A stretch of 24,506 nucleotides of DNA from positions 1 through 24,506 of the forward strand of contig NZ_PIZH01000004.1 in NCBI RefSeq assembly GCF_002835825.1. Direction: 5' to 3'. The position numbers and the translations under genes were made by a program. The stretch comes from Methanoregula sp. (GTDB lineage Archaea > Halobacteriota > Methanomicrobia > Methanomicrobiales > Methanospirillaceae). Below the pieces are notes generated by a model. The model saw nothing but the letters and a program-made list of their open reading frames with translations. It made no database searches and was not told where the DNA came from. Shown here one piece after another: positions 1 through 7,848 of the stretch. Positions within the stretch are counted from its first letter, which is position 1. Each line of letters begins with the position of its first letter.

Positions 1-1
1 G

Positions 2-325
2 ATGTACACCGCGAAATTTGTCTATGAAGACAACGACAGGAACCGGGTCGGGGCCGGGCAGGAGATGTACAACTCTGTTGAAGGATATCGGTACGGGATT
101 GCCGCAGTCCTTTCCAACATGGCAAATTTCTCAGCGCATTGCGGAAAGGCCCGGCACATCCCGGATTCAGACCTCTTCTCGGTCATCCTGAAGTGTCACG
201 ATCCCTGCGGTGAGATCTATTTCCTTGCACTTGCCCGCGACCGGCTGACCGTAGCCTCGTACGAAGACGATGCCATACGGGAGAAGATTAGTGCGTGGAC
301 AGACACCGTTGCGGCGCTGCGCTGA
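2..325 (+). CDS. Small protein of unknown function (possibly 5'-truncated)
   Basis: I do not recognise this 107-residue protein. The reading frame opens with ATG at the second base of the window, so the real start may lie upstream and the gene may be incomplete. The sequence is soluble-looking, with no membrane segment or signal peptide. It has a mixed alpha/beta pattern with an aromatic N-terminus (MYTAKFVYED), a central histidine/cysteine-containing stretch (AHCGKARHIPD, then KCHDPCGE) and a charged C-terminal helix. The cysteine spacing is not a canonical metal site. It converges on the thermosome gene, from which it is separated by about 105 bp containing a perfect inverted repeat. It is probably a lineage-restricted hypothetical. 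The coding assignment rests on the absence of stops and on its ordinary composition. Confidence 0.55.
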   Translation: MYTAKFVYEDNDRNRVGAGQEMYNSVEGYRYGIAAVLSNMANFSAHCGKARHIPDSDLFSVILKCHDPCGEIYFLALARDRLTVASYEDDAIREKISAWTDTVAALR

Positions 326-364
326 TATCGGGTAGTGCTCTCAATCTGGTGCGAAAGGTGCAGG

Positions 365-391
365 GGAACAACCCGATAGGCGGGTTGTTCC
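365..391. terminator. Perfect 11-bp inverted repeat between convergent genes
   Basis: The left arm GGAACAACCCG (365-375) and the right arm CGGGTTGTTCC (381-391) are exact reverse complements around a 5-nt loop. The repeat lies between two converging genes, so it may be a bidirectional terminator or a 3'-end stabilising hairpin. No long T-run follows directly on the + strand. On the minus strand a T5 run (416-420) lies closer to the thermosome stop, before the hairpin. A terminator role is inferred; the palindrome itself is seen directly. Confidence 0.5.
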
Positions 392-415
392 ACATCCTGA
401 AGATAAAACCGGCTT

Positions 416-420
416 AAAAA
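416..420 (-). terminator. Oligo-T tract downstream of the thermosome gene
   Basis: Read on the minus strand, a run of five T (416-420) follows the thermosome stop codon by about ten bases. Archaeal RNA polymerase commonly stops at short oligo-T tracts without a hairpin, so this is a plausible primary terminator, with the 365-391 palindrome just beyond it. Confidence 0.35.
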
Positions 421-430
421 GATTATCCGT

Positions 431-2083
431 TCAATACCCGCCCATACCCGGGGGCATGCCGCCCATACCACCCATACTGCCGGGGGGCATCCCGCCGGCC
501 GGCCCGGCTGATTTCTGGGCTGCGATGATATCGTCGATGCGGAGGATCATGACGGCTGCCTCTGTGGCGCTTGAGATCGCCTGCGTCTTCACGCGAAGCG
601 GCTCGACAACGCCGGCCTTCAGCATGTCGGCCGGTTTCTTGGCATCTGCGTCGAGCCCCACCGTCTTCTTCCCGGACTGGTGAGCCGAGCGCAGCGCTAC
701 AAGGACGTTGATCGCATCAGCCCCGGCATTCTCGGCAAGGGTCCGCGGGATGATCTCCACTGCTGCGGCAAATGCCTCGATGGCGAGCTGGGCCCGGCCG
801 CCGACCGTTGCTGCATGTTCGCGGAGCTGGAGCGAGAGCTCGACTTCGGGGGCGCCGCCACCGGCAACGACCTTCTTCCCTGCGACAACAACCGAGACGA
901 CCATCAGGGCGTCGTGGATGGCGCGTTCGAGTTCATCGACAACGTGCACCGTGCCGCCCCGGACAACGATCGAGACTGCTTTGGGGTTCTTACACTTCGA
1001 GATATAGATCATCTCGTCGCCCGAGACCTTCTTCTCCTCCACGAGGCCGGCCGACCCGAGGTCGTTTTTCGTAATGGCATCAAGGCTCGTCACGAGGGTT
1101 GCCCCGGTTGCCCGGGCCAGGTTCTCGCTGTCACTCTTCTTGACCCGGCGGACGGCAAAGATGCCGGCCTTTGCCAGGTAGTGCTGGGCAAGATCGTCGA
1201 TCCCCTTCTGGCAGAAGAGGACCGTTGCGCCGCTCTTTACCACCTTGTCCACCATGACACGGACCATGTGCTCCTCCTCATCGAGGAATGCTGCGGCCTG
1301 CCCGGGAGTGGAGATGTTGATCTTCGCGTTCACCTCGGTCTTCTTGAATTCCAGCGCTGCGTTGAGGATCAGGATCTTTGCATTGGTCACGGACTTGGGC
1401 ATGGTCGAATTGACCCGTTCCTTGTCGATGACCATCCCTTCGACGAGGGTTGTGTCGTCAACTGCGCCGCCGACCTTTTTTGCAACATTGATGTGGGCAA
1501 GGTCGGCTTTCCCGTCTGCGTCCGCGACAGAGGATACCGCTTTCACGATGATATCGCTGAGCAGGTCCTTCCTTACTTCCGCGTTCTTGCCGCTTAAGGC
1601 AGTAATGGAGATCTTTTTCAGCATGGCGGTATCGGTGGGTTTTACCGCGATGGCAATGCTGTCAAGGATAGAAAGCGCCTTCTCCGCGGCCATCTGGTAC
1701 CCTTCCGCGATCACGGTCGGGTGCACGCCCTGGGCAACCAGCCCTTCAGCGCTCTTCAGCAGTTCGCCGGCAATGACAACGGAGGACGTTGTCCCGTCGC
1801 CGACCTCATCGTCCTGGGTCTTTGCCACTTCCACGATCATCTTTGCTGCCGGGTGCTCGATATCCATTTCCTTTAAGATCGTCACCCCGTCGTTCGTGAT
1901 CGTGATGTCCCCGATGCCGTCGATGAGCATCTTGTCCATCCCCTTGGGACCGAGCGTTGAGCGGACCGCCGCTGCAACGGCCTTTGCCGCTGCAAAGTTG
2001 CTGTTCTGCGCTTCCTCTCCCCGGTTCCGGGTAGTTCCTTCTTTCATGATAATAATGGGTTGTCCCCCAAGTTGTTGCGACAT
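431..2083 (-). CDS. Thermosome subunit (group II chaperonin)
   Basis: This is a 550-residue archaeal thermosome subunit, the CCT/TriC-like cytosolic chaperonin that folds proteins by ATP hydrolysis in a double ring with a built-in lid. Conserved ATP-site blocks are in place: [11 protein letters not shown] (about 43-53), TNDGVTIL (63-70), GDGTTS (95-100) and the later [12 protein letters not shown] region. The C-terminus carries the usual Gly/Met-rich tail (GGM repeats ending MGGY). Length matches the family (about 540-560). The ATG start at 2083 is supported by a GAGGT ribosome binding site (complement of 2090-2094) six bases upstream. No partner prefoldin or second subunit gene is nearby. 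Methanogens often have several thermosome paralogs, so I do not assign alpha or beta. Confidence 0.97.
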   Translation of the reverse strand: MSQQLGGQPIIIMKEGTTRNRGEEAQNSNFAAAKAVAAAVRSTLGPKGMDKMLIDGIGDITITNDGVTILKEMDIEHPAAKMIVEVAKTQDDEVGDGTTSSVVIAGELLKSAEGLVAQGVHPTVIAEGYQMAAEKALSILDSIAIAVKPTDTAMLKKISITALSGKNAEVRKDLLSDIIVKAVSSVADADGKADLAHINVAKKVGGAVDDTTLVEGMVIDKERVNSTMPKSVTNAKILILNAALEFKKTEVNAKINISTPGQAAAFLDEEEHMVRVMVDKVVKSGATVLFCQKGIDDLAQHYLAKAGIFAVRRVKKSDSENLARATGATLVTSLDAITKNDLGSAGLVEEKKVSGDEMIYISKCKNPKAVSIVVRGGTVHVVDELERAIHDALMVVSVVVAGKKVVAGGGAPEVELSLQLREHAATVGGRAQLAIEAFAAAVEIIPRTLAENAGADAINVLVALRSAHQSGKKTVGLDADAKKPADMLKAGVVEPLRVKTQAISSATEAAVMILRIDDIIAAQKSAGPAGGMPPGSMGGMGGMPPGMGGY

Positions 2084-2163
2084 GATTATACCTCGTTTTT
2101 CCGCGGGCGTGCAAACGGACCGTTATCACCGCTGTGCGGACATCATCTCCAGGAAAATTAAAC
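2084..2163 (-). promoter_or_regulatory. Thermosome upstream region: RBS and candidate TATA box
   Basis: Read on the minus strand, a GAGGT Shine-Dalgarno (complement of 2090-2094) sits six bases before the ATG. An A/T-rich element GTTTAATTTTCC (complement of 2152-2163) resembles an archaeal TATA box. With transcription starting about 25 bases downstream, the leader would be roughly 50 nt. The RBS is clear; the TATA call is pattern-based only. Confidence 0.4.
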
Positions 2164-2384
2164 GTCATCAGCCCGTATCCGGGCGACTGATGGTGGACCT
2201 TGTCACCAGATGATAAAAAAGATGGGCCGCCATCGTGTTTATGTGTATCCCTTTTTAGGGAGCAGCAGGGCCCGTTCCTACGAGGGTACGGTTGCCATGG
2301 ACATCCGGTTCCGGTGTCCCCCGCGGAAGCGGCCCGGTCCGCCAGCTCAGAAAGGAGTTAAATGCTTCCGTTGTATCATCACAC
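2164..2384. other. Non-coding region upstream of the thermosome with small inverted repeats
   Basis: No convincing gene is seen in the roughly 300 bases between the thermosome start and the 64-aa ORF. Beyond the candidate thermosome TATA box there is an imperfect palindrome: CATCAG (2166-2171) pairs with CTGATG (2187-2192), and inside it CCCG (2172-2175) pairs with CGGG (2180-2183). Next to it is a second short repeat, TGGTG (2191-2195) with CACCA (2204-2208), and then an A6 run (2215-2220). Placed just upstream of the candidate promoter, these could be operator sites, but nothing identifies a regulator. The rest, up to the small + strand ORF, is unremarkable GC-rich sequence. Confidence 0.3.
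2351..2384 (+). promoter_or_regulatory. Upstream element of the 64-aa ORF: RBS plus 8-codon ORF, or TATA box
   Basis: AAAGGAG (2351-2357) is followed by ATG at 2362, which opens an 8-codon ORF (MLPLYHHT). Its TGA (2386-2388) overlaps the ATG of the next ORF (2385) as ATGA, which would couple translation. Alternatively GTTAAATGC (about 2357-2365), some 25 bases before 2385, could be a TATA box giving a leaderless transcript that starts at the ATG. The sequence alone does not decide between the two. Confidence 0.3.
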
Positions 2385-2579
2385 ATGACACAGGGCAGAA
2401 AGAAAGCGGGGCGGGATGAGCCCGAAGACCCGCTCCATGGCGGCACTGTTACCGGGGGGGAAACCCGCGACACTCACGGCGGGATCGATGCCATCCGTCT
2501 CCTCCAGCGGGTCACCGGCGGGGTTGCACTCCTCATCCTGGCCTGGTTCGTCCTCCATTCGGTCCTGAAGGTAATCTAA
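2385..2579 (+). CDS. Small single-span membrane protein of unknown function (64 aa)
   Basis: This encodes 64 residues: a hydrophilic, charged N-terminal half (about 1-42, rich in Gly, Asp, Glu, Arg) and one strongly hydrophobic segment (about 43-62, GGVALLILAWFVLHSV) ending at the C-terminus. The layout resembles a tail-anchored small membrane protein. I chose ATG 2385 over an in-frame ATG at 2292 because the upstream extension is Pro/Gly/Ser-rich and lacks an RBS, whereas 2385 has a TATA-like or RBS element at a sensible distance. I do not recognise a family. It lies 46 bp ahead of another + strand membrane protein, and the two could be co-transcribed. Its reality depends on conservation in relatives. 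Confidence 0.5.
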   Translation: MTQGRKKAGRDEPEDPLHGGTVTGGETRDTHGGIDAIRLLQRVTGGVALLILAWFVLHSVLKVI

Positions 2580-2625
2580 CGAGGGATTCCGCAATCCTTT
2601 TCAATCACCCGAAAATAGTTATTCA

Positions 2626-3045
2626 GTGACAGAAGCATTCTGTTCACAGGACTGCCCCATGCACCCTTCCAGGCGTCGGAACCGGACCCTTTTTACCAGG
2701 ATCCTCGATCTTCTTGCATCGGACCCGGGCATCGTTGCCGTTACCCTCCTGACTATCATCTGCATTTATTTCATCGATACCATCACCCCGCTGGGAGAGC
2801 CGGTCTGGCTCCTCTATCTCATTCCCCTTATCCTCTCGTACTGGTCCTCCCGGCTCTATGCCATCCCCGCGGTCTCTCTTGTCACCCTGTTCTTCCTCAT
2901 CGGGGGTTTTCTCCTCTCGCCCGAGGGAATTCCCGTTACCCAGGCAATCCTCAACAGGTTTACCTTCTTCCTTACCTTCATCTGCGCTGCGATCATCCTC
3001 TGGATAATCCGTCGCCGGCAGATTACCGGGAGCACGATTTTCTGA
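2626..3045 (+). CDS. Orphan membrane sensor-like domain (histidine-kinase N-terminal type)
   Basis: This 139-residue protein has a short Arg-rich cytoplasmic N-terminus and about four hydrophobic segments (roughly 36-52, 60-74, 78-96 and 110-128), ending in an Arg-rich IIRRRQ tail. The pattern 'G-x-PVWLLYLIPLILSYW', followed by 'FLLSPEGIPVTQAILNR', is what I associate with the membrane-embedded N-terminal region of many archaeal and bacterial PAS/histidine kinases. Here no PAS, kinase or output domain follows; the frame stops soon after the last helix. It may be a stand-alone sensor/adaptor membrane protein or the remnant of a kinase. The listed start is GTG. An in-frame ATG at 2659 would remove 11 residues, and neither has a strong RBS. 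The function is inferred only from this resemblance. Confidence 0.65.
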   Translation: MTEAFCSQDCPMHPSRRRNRTLFTRILDLLASDPGIVAVTLLTIICIYFIDTITPLGEPVWLLYLIPLILSYWSSRLYAIPAVSLVTLFFLIGGFLLSPEGIPVTQAILNRFTFFLTFICAAIILWIIRRRQITGSTIF

Positions 3046-3058
3046 ACCTTGGGAATAT

Positions 3059-3073
3059 CCGGCATGAGGCCGG
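3059..3073. terminator. Short inverted repeat between convergent genes
   Basis: CCGGC (3059-3063) and GCCGG (3069-3073) form a perfect 5-bp stem around ATGAG in the 53-bp gap between the end of the + strand membrane protein and the end of the minus-strand DUF6653-type gene. The position suits a terminator, but there is no clear T-run on either strand. Confidence 0.25.
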
Positions 3074-3098
3074 TGATCCTTTCCCATACCGGGAGCGC

Positions 3099-3602
3099 TC
3101 ACTGCATCCAGTGCCGGTATTCGTTTTCCTCCTTCATGTCCTCCCAGAGCCATACCATCCGGTCAAGGAACCAGAGTTTTCCGCAATAGACAAGGGCCAT
3201 CCCGAAAACGATCGGCCAGACGTCGAAAACGAGGACTCCCCAGAAGACAAAGAGCATCCCGGCGCCCGAGACCATGGACAGGAGGTTCGGGACAGTACGA
3301 TGGCGGGCCGGCACGGGTACGGCATCGCGGTTCAGCCAGACCCGCTCCCCGAAGACCGCCTTCGAGGCCCAGTGGTCGAACGTGGCGGGCTCGCTGAAGA
3401 TCCGGGGGTTCAGCCAGGTCCACAGGAGGGCAAGGGCAACCGACACCACCGCCCACCAGCCAAGCCAGAGCCGGCTGAAGAATGCAAGCACGAGGAGGGG
3501 GAGGACGGTGTTGCGCAGGGCAACACTCCACGGGCTGGCATGCCGGCGCCATGCGGTATCGTCAAGGGCAAACGCCTTTGCAAGGGTTCGTTCGATGGTC
3601 AT
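3099..3602 (-). CDS. Predicted membrane protein, DUF6653-like
   Basis: This 167-residue protein has four hydrophobic segments: about 30-44 and 48-64, then about 110-126 and 130-146. A soluble loop between the pairs carries the conserved-looking stretch DHWASKAVFGERVWLNRD. That loop, with a following 'P..H' and a Trp-rich C-terminus (WLWEDMKEE), resembles what I remember of DUF6653, a small archaeal and bacterial membrane family of unknown function; the family name is from memory and was not checked. The ATG at 3602 gives the natural start. It lies 60 bp downstream of the NSS transporter on the same strand and could be the last gene of that transcript, but the gap leaves room for its own promoter. 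No enzymatic motif is visible. Confidence 0.7.
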   Translation of the reverse strand: MTIERTLAKAFALDDTAWRRHASPWSVALRNTVLPLLVLAFFSRLWLGWWAVVSVALALLWTWLNPRIFSEPATFDHWASKAVFGERVWLNRDAVPVPARHRTVPNLLSMVSGAGMLFVFWGVLVFDVWPIVFGMALVYCGKLWFLDRMVWLWEDMKEENEYRHWMQ

Positions 3603-3662
3603 CCACTACCCGGTGCGTAGGGGAACCTCATTATCTTCTCTATCCGTATCTCCCGCCCGAGG

Positions 3663-5093
3663 TCACCTGCGGACCTTGTCGATAATCAGGGCGATTGCCA
3701 GGATTCCGGCAATGAAGGTAACAAGTCCTCCCGTCTGGAGCCAGGCATTAAGGTAATGGGCACCGGCGATGTAGGTTGCATCCGGGATCTCGAATCCCGC
3801 GACGAGGTGTACGCCGATGGTGAGGAGAAGGGCAGCCGGGATCACGTACTTGCAGAGCGGGAAGACAACCCTGCTCATGAGAAACGACTGTTTTGTCTCG
3901 GACTCGAAGACTTCCCGTGGCAGGAACCAGGTGAACGCTATCGCCAGGATGGCAGCAGACAGGTGGAGCCCGATCGTCCCTATTGTCTCGTCCATGAGGT
4001 CGAGCACGGGAATGCCGAAGAGGGAAAGGCGGGCTGCGCTGTAGCTGAGGGCCGGAAGCAGGCTGATGAGGAGAAGGGCCGCGGTTACGACCGCAGCGGT
4101 CTTCTGCCGGGTCCACAGAAGCGCTTCCTGCACAGCCGCAACGCTGACCTCCAGCATGGAGACAGCAGATGTGAATGCCGCAAAGAAGAGGACAATGAAG
4201 AAGCCCATGGCAATGATGTTCCCGTACGGCATGAGGGAAAAGGCAAGAGGCAGGGTGGTGAACGCAAGTTCCGTTCCCGCGGATGGGGAGAGGCCAAACG
4301 AGAAGACGACCGGGAAGATGACGAGGGCGGCAAGGAGGGCGACGCCAAGATCGGCAACCGCGATGATGAGCGATGACCGGGCAATGTCCTGCTGCCGGTC
4401 CATGTACGAGCCGTAGGTGAGCAGGATCCCCTCCCCTACGGAGAGCGAGAAAAAGGCCTGGCCGAACGCCGCCACCCAGAGGCCGGGACGGGTCAGGGCC
4501 GAGAAGTCCGGGGTGAAGACAAAGACCAGCCCCTCAGCGAACCCCGATAGGGTCATACAGTACAGCACCAGGATCGCAAGCACGATGATGATGACGGGGA
4601 CCATCAGCACCGTGATCCGCTCGATCCCCTGCCGTATCCCGAGAGCGACAATGATCCCGGTCAGGACCACGGCGATCATCCCAAAGAGGACGGGCAGGAA
4701 CGAACCGGAAAATGCGGAGAACGGTTCCGTGCTGCCAGTGGCGGAGAAGGCCGTGTAGGCAAGTGTCCAGCCGGTGATGACAAGGTAGTAGCTCAAAATC
4801 AGGAAGATGACTGCGCAGACGAGCCAGCCGAGCGCACGGAACGAGGGGCGGACCGACGCAAAGGCGCTGACAACGGTGCCCCGGAAGTGCCGGCCGGCCG
4901 AGATCTCCAGGATCATGAGCGGGAGCGCAAAGACAAAGACCGCGACAAGGTAGGGGATGAGGTATGCCCCGCCCCCGTTCTGCCCGATGACGGACGGGAA
5001 CCGCCAGATGTTGCCGATCCCCACCGCTGCACCGATGGCTGCAAGGATGAAGATCGCATGCGATGACCAGCGTTCCTGGATGGGTGCGCTCAT
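3663..5093 (-). CDS. Neurotransmitter:sodium symporter (NSS/SNF) family transporter
   Basis: This 476-residue LeuT-fold secondary transporter is predicted to import an amino acid or related small solute with Na+. The TM1 signature GAAVGIGNIWRFP (about 21-33), with its unwound Gly-rich Na+/substrate site and the following GQNGGGAYLIPYL, is diagnostic. The TM6 region (FFSLSVGEG...LTYGSYM) also matches the family. About eleven or twelve hydrophobic segments are present, and length is normal for prokaryotic members. ATG 5093 was chosen over a start 22 codons upstream because the longer version only re-reads the end of the NhaP gene and lacks family similarity. ATG 5093 also overlaps the NhaP stop as ATGA, and an AGGAGG (complement of 5107-5112) lies 13 bases upstream. 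Substrate is unknown; a compatible-solute precursor is one possibility given the neighbours. Confidence 0.93.
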   Translation of the reverse strand: MSAPIQERWSSHAIFILAAIGAAVGIGNIWRFPSVIGQNGGGAYLIPYLVAVFVFALPLMILEISAGRHFRGTVVSAFASVRPSFRALGWLVCAVIFLILSYYLVITGWTLAYTAFSATGSTEPFSAFSGSFLPVLFGMIAVVLTGIIVALGIRQGIERITVLMVPVIIIVLAILVLYCMTLSGFAEGLVFVFTPDFSALTRPGLWVAAFGQAFFSLSVGEGILLTYGSYMDRQQDIARSSLIIAVADLGVALLAALVIFPVVFSFGLSPSAGTELAFTTLPLAFSLMPYGNIIAMGFFIVLFFAAFTSAVSMLEVSVAAVQEALLWTRQKTAAVVTAALLLISLLPALSYSAARLSLFGIPVLDLMDETIGTIGLHLSAAILAIAFTWFLPREVFESETKQSFLMSRVVFPLCKYVIPAALLLTIGVHLVAGFEIPDATYIAGAHYLNAWLQTGGLVTFIAGILAIALIIDKVRR

Positions 5094-6655
5094 GATCTTT
5101 CCCGTTCCTCCTTTGGGGGTTTCGCCGGTCCCCAGGTAAAACCGGATCCCCACGGCCATCCACCTTCCGGGGGCTCGGGCTCTTCCGGTACTGCCTCCAT
5201 CTCCCCCGTGATGATGCGGCGGACGGCCGGCGCTGCCTCCGGCGTCGTGAGGATGAGGAGGGTGTCTTTGTCTTCAATCACCGTTGCCCCCCGGGGCGAG
5301 AACTGCTCGCTGCCCTTTGCGATCAAGATGATCAGCGTGCCGGCCGGCAGGCCGATGTTCACGATCTGCTTACCGGAAGCCGGCGAGCCGTGAGGGACCA
5401 CAAGCTCGAAGAGTTCGCTCCGGGAATTCTCCGGAGAATCCAGTTCCAGCCCGAACCGCGAACGGGAGGGGAGGGGGGCGGAAAGGCCGAGATGTTTTGC
5501 CACAAAGGGGATCGATGTCCCGTGCAGGAGAGCCGACGCTATCACCGAGAAGAAGACGAGGTTGAAAAAGACATGCGCCTGCGGCACGCCGGCAATGAGC
5601 GGGAAGGTGGCAAGCACGATGGGGGCCGCGCCCCGGAGCCCTACCCACGAGATCATCAGCTTCTCGCTCATCTTCATCTTCCACGGGATGAGGGAGACGT
5701 ACACGGCAATGGGCCGGGCAACAAAAATCAGGACAATGGAGATGATGATGCCCGGGACGAGCACGGGCAACAGCTCGGAGGGGAAGACAAAGAGCCCGAG
5801 CGCGAGAAAGAGGGTGATCTGCATCAGCCACGCGATTCCCTCGTGGAACCGGATCAGGCTCTTCCGGTGGACGATGGCGCTGTTGCCGATGACAAGGCCG
5901 GCAATGTAGGCGGCAAGGAACCCGTTGCCCCCAAGAAGCGAGGTGAGACTGTACGCGAGCACCGCCGAGGCAAGGGTGATGACGGCATACAGTCCTTCGT
6001 ATTCCAGTTTCACGCTGTTGATCAGCCAGGCAATGCCTTTTCCCATACCATAGCCGAAGAGACCGCCGACTGCCATCTGCTGGACGAAGAGCGGCACGAG
6101 CGAGAAGAACGAGGTCTCGGGCTGCATGAGGAGCGTGATCGCCCCGATGGTCAGGAAGATCGCCATGGGGTCGTTGCTCCCCGATTCGAACTCGAGGAGC
6201 GGGCGCAGATCACCTTTCAGGCTTGCCCGGCGCGAGCGGAGGATCGAGAAGACAGCCGCCGCATCTGTCGAGGAGATGATGGCCCCGAGCAGGAAGCCCT
6301 CAAGCGGGGTGAACCCGAGCAGGAGGACTGCTGCCAGGCTGACGACCAGTGCCGTTAAGAGGACGCCCACGGTGGAGAGCGCAAGTCCGCGCCGGAAAAT
6401 GGGCTGCACTTCAGTCCACCGGGTATCGAGACCTCCCGAGAAGAGGATAAGGGCAAGGCCGACAACGCCGATGCTCTGCGCCAGGAACGGGTCGTTGAAG
6501 TAGATCCTCCCGGGGCCCTCGGAACCGGCAAGCATGCCGACAAAGATGAAGATCAACAGGGCGGGAAGGCCGAGCCTCCCCGAGACCTTATTTGCGATGA
6601 TGCTGAGCAGGATAAGGACTGCTGCCCCGGCAAGGAGGTATTCGATCGCTATCAT
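5090..6655 (-). CDS. NhaP2-type CPA1 cation/H+ antiporter with C-terminal RCK_C (TrkA-C) domain
   Basis: This 521-residue antiporter exchanges K+ or Na+ for H+ across the membrane. Residues 1 to about 385 carry some 12 hydrophobic segments typical of the Na+/H+ exchanger domain. They include GLALILFSGGLDTRW (about 66-80), ISSTDAAAVFSILR (127-140) and the ion-site motif LEFESGSNDPMA (154-165) with the Asn-Asp pair at 161-162. After a linker, residues of about 410-495 form an RCK_C-like regulatory domain (SELFELVVPHGSPASGKQI onward). The tail is Pro/Gly/Trp-rich and unusual. The domain order matches the NhaP2/CvrA K+/H+ antiporter group, which is the basis for favouring K+/H+ exchange; ion specificity is inferred. 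The stop overlaps the NSS start (ATGA). MscS lies 94 bp upstream on the same strand, so the three may share a transcript. Confidence 0.93.
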   Translation of the reverse strand: MIAIEYLLAGAAVLILLSIIANKVSGRLGLPALLIFIFVGMLAGSEGPGRIYFNDPFLAQSIGVVGLALILFSGGLDTRWTEVQPIFRRGLALSTVGVLLTALVVSLAAVLLLGFTPLEGFLLGAIISSTDAAAVFSILRSRRASLKGDLRPLLEFESGSNDPMAIFLTIGAITLLMQPETSFFSLVPLFVQQMAVGGLFGYGMGKGIAWLINSVKLEYEGLYAVITLASAVLAYSLTSLLGGNGFLAAYIAGLVIGNSAIVHRKSLIRFHEGIAWLMQITLFLALGLFVFPSELLPVLVPGIIISIVLIFVARPIAVYVSLIPWKMKMSEKLMISWVGLRGAAPIVLATFPLIAGVPQAHVFFNLVFFSVIASALLHGTSIPFVAKHLGLSAPLPSRSRFGLELDSPENSRSELFELVVPHGSPASGKQIVNIGLPAGTLIILIAKGSEQFSPRGATVIEDKDTLLILTTPEAAPAVRRIITGEMEAVPEEPEPPEGGWPWGSGFTWGPAKPPKEERERS

Positions 6656-6749
6656 AATCGTCCTTCACCCGGCCCGGGTCTGCCTGATATGCCCTGGTTT
6701 CCCCTGCCGCAGGAACCGTCATTTCCGGTCATTCGCGCCGTATTCCCCA

Positions 6750-7787
6750 CTATTCCTTTGTCTGTCGCATCCGGATATCAATCTGCCGGAACGGTATCTC
6801 GATGCCCCCGGCCCTGAACCTCTTCAGGATCTCCCGGTTGATCCAGTCTTCTGTCTCCCACTGCTGGCTGTACTCGTTAATCCAGAGCGTGAGCTGCCCG
6901 TTCAGGCCGGACTCCCCGAATTCGCGGAGAAAGACCGCGGGTGCGGGTTCAGGAAGGACCCACGGCGTCTTCTCCATAGCGTCCCGGGCAATGGCAAGGA
7001 GGATCTCCGTGACCTTATCCATATCCGTCCCGTAGGCAACGGAGAACGGGATCCGGACTTTCAGGGTGGTGTCGGGCATGGAGTAATTGATCACGACATT
7101 CGAGGTGACCTTGGAGTTGGGGATAGTGACGATCTGGCTGTCCATGGTCCGGATCCGGGTGCTCCGTGCGCCAAGGCCCACAACATCGCCAAAGAACGTA
7201 TCGATCCGGACCCGGTCGCCCAGCCGGAAGGGCTTGTCGGTGGCAATGACAATGCCGGCAAAGAAGTTGCCGATGATGTCCTGTGCCGCAAGCGCAACAG
7301 CAATCCCGGCTATCCCGGCGGCCGCAAGGAGCGCGGTGATATCGATCTCGAAGATGTGCAAGAGGATGAGGAATACGGCAAACCAGATGACATATTTCAC
7401 CACGATGAGGAGAATGTGGATGATCCGGTCAAGGTCGGCCTCTGTCCGCTCCGCAAGCAGGGTCCCGTACGTCCTGATAAGGGTGGTGAAGAAGACAGAG
7501 AGTGCCCAGGCTGCAAGGAGGATGAAGATCGCGTTGATGATCTGCCCGGTGCTGAACCTGCCAAGATTTTCCGGGACCAGCCCGGACTGGGTCACCGCGA
7601 TATAGATGGAGAGGAGGACGATCCAGATGACAAGGGGGGTGCCCACCGCCATCAGGATGATATCGTCAAGGTGCGTTGTGGTCTGCTCTGCCTTCTTCTT
7701 CAGCCACCAGATGATGCCCCAGGCTATGCCTGCGATGATGAAACCGAGGGCAACCGTGATGGCCGCGTAGATGAGATCTTCGATCAT
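6750..7787 (-). CDS. MscS-family small-conductance mechanosensitive channel
   Basis: This 345-residue channel is predicted to open on hypo-osmotic shock and release ions and solutes. It has about five hydrophobic segments: near 5-27, 42-64, 83-102, 124-146 and the pore-lining helix 150-182. The pore helix shows the family's Gly/Ala pattern (ALLAAAGIAGIAVALAAQDIIGNFFAG), followed by the start of the beta domain (KPFRLGDRVRI, 185-195) and IPNSKV. The C-terminal alpha/beta part ends with FRQIDIRMRQTKE. It is longer than E. coli MscS (286 aa) because of additional N-terminal membrane helices, a common arrangement in archaeal members. It is followed by the NhaP antiporter in the same direction. 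A second, shorter MscS homolog lies at 12466-13338; the two differ in helix number and in pore-helix sequence. Confidence 0.95.
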   Translation of the reverse strand: MIEDLIYAAITVALGFIIAGIAWGIIWWLKKKAEQTTTHLDDIILMAVGTPLVIWIVLLSIYIAVTQSGLVPENLGRFSTGQIINAIFILLAAWALSVFFTTLIRTYGTLLAERTEADLDRIIHILLIVVKYVIWFAVFLILLHIFEIDITALLAAAGIAGIAVALAAQDIIGNFFAGIVIATDKPFRLGDRVRIDTFFGDVVGLGARSTRIRTMDSQIVTIPNSKVTSNVVINYSMPDTTLKVRIPFSVAYGTDMDKVTEILLAIARDAMEKTPWVLPEPAPAVFLREFGESGLNGQLTLWINEYSQQWETEDWINREILKRFRAGGIEIPFRQIDIRMRQTKE

Positions 7788-7848
7788 TCACGCACACTTC
7801 CGCACGTATCGTCTCTTTTCCCGATTACTTTTCAAACTATCCTTCTCA

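Noticed and set aside
680..1597. A 305-codon + strand frame opposite the thermosome
   Set aside because: It is antisense to a highly conserved chaperonin gene and has shadow composition.
2210..2226. Shared AAAAAAGATG-like string upstream of both the thermosome and the P-type ATPase (16666-16676)
   Set aside because: It is short and A-rich, at different distances from the two starts, and easily explained by chance.
3663..5159. Longer NSS transporter start at 5159
   Set aside because: The extra 22 residues only re-read the 3' end of the NhaP gene. ATG 5093 has the ATGA overlap and places the conserved N-terminus correctly.
5390..6358. A 322-codon + strand frame opposite the NhaP antiporter
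   Set aside because: It is antisense to a well-supported antiporter, and its charged repetitive composition has no recognisable fold.
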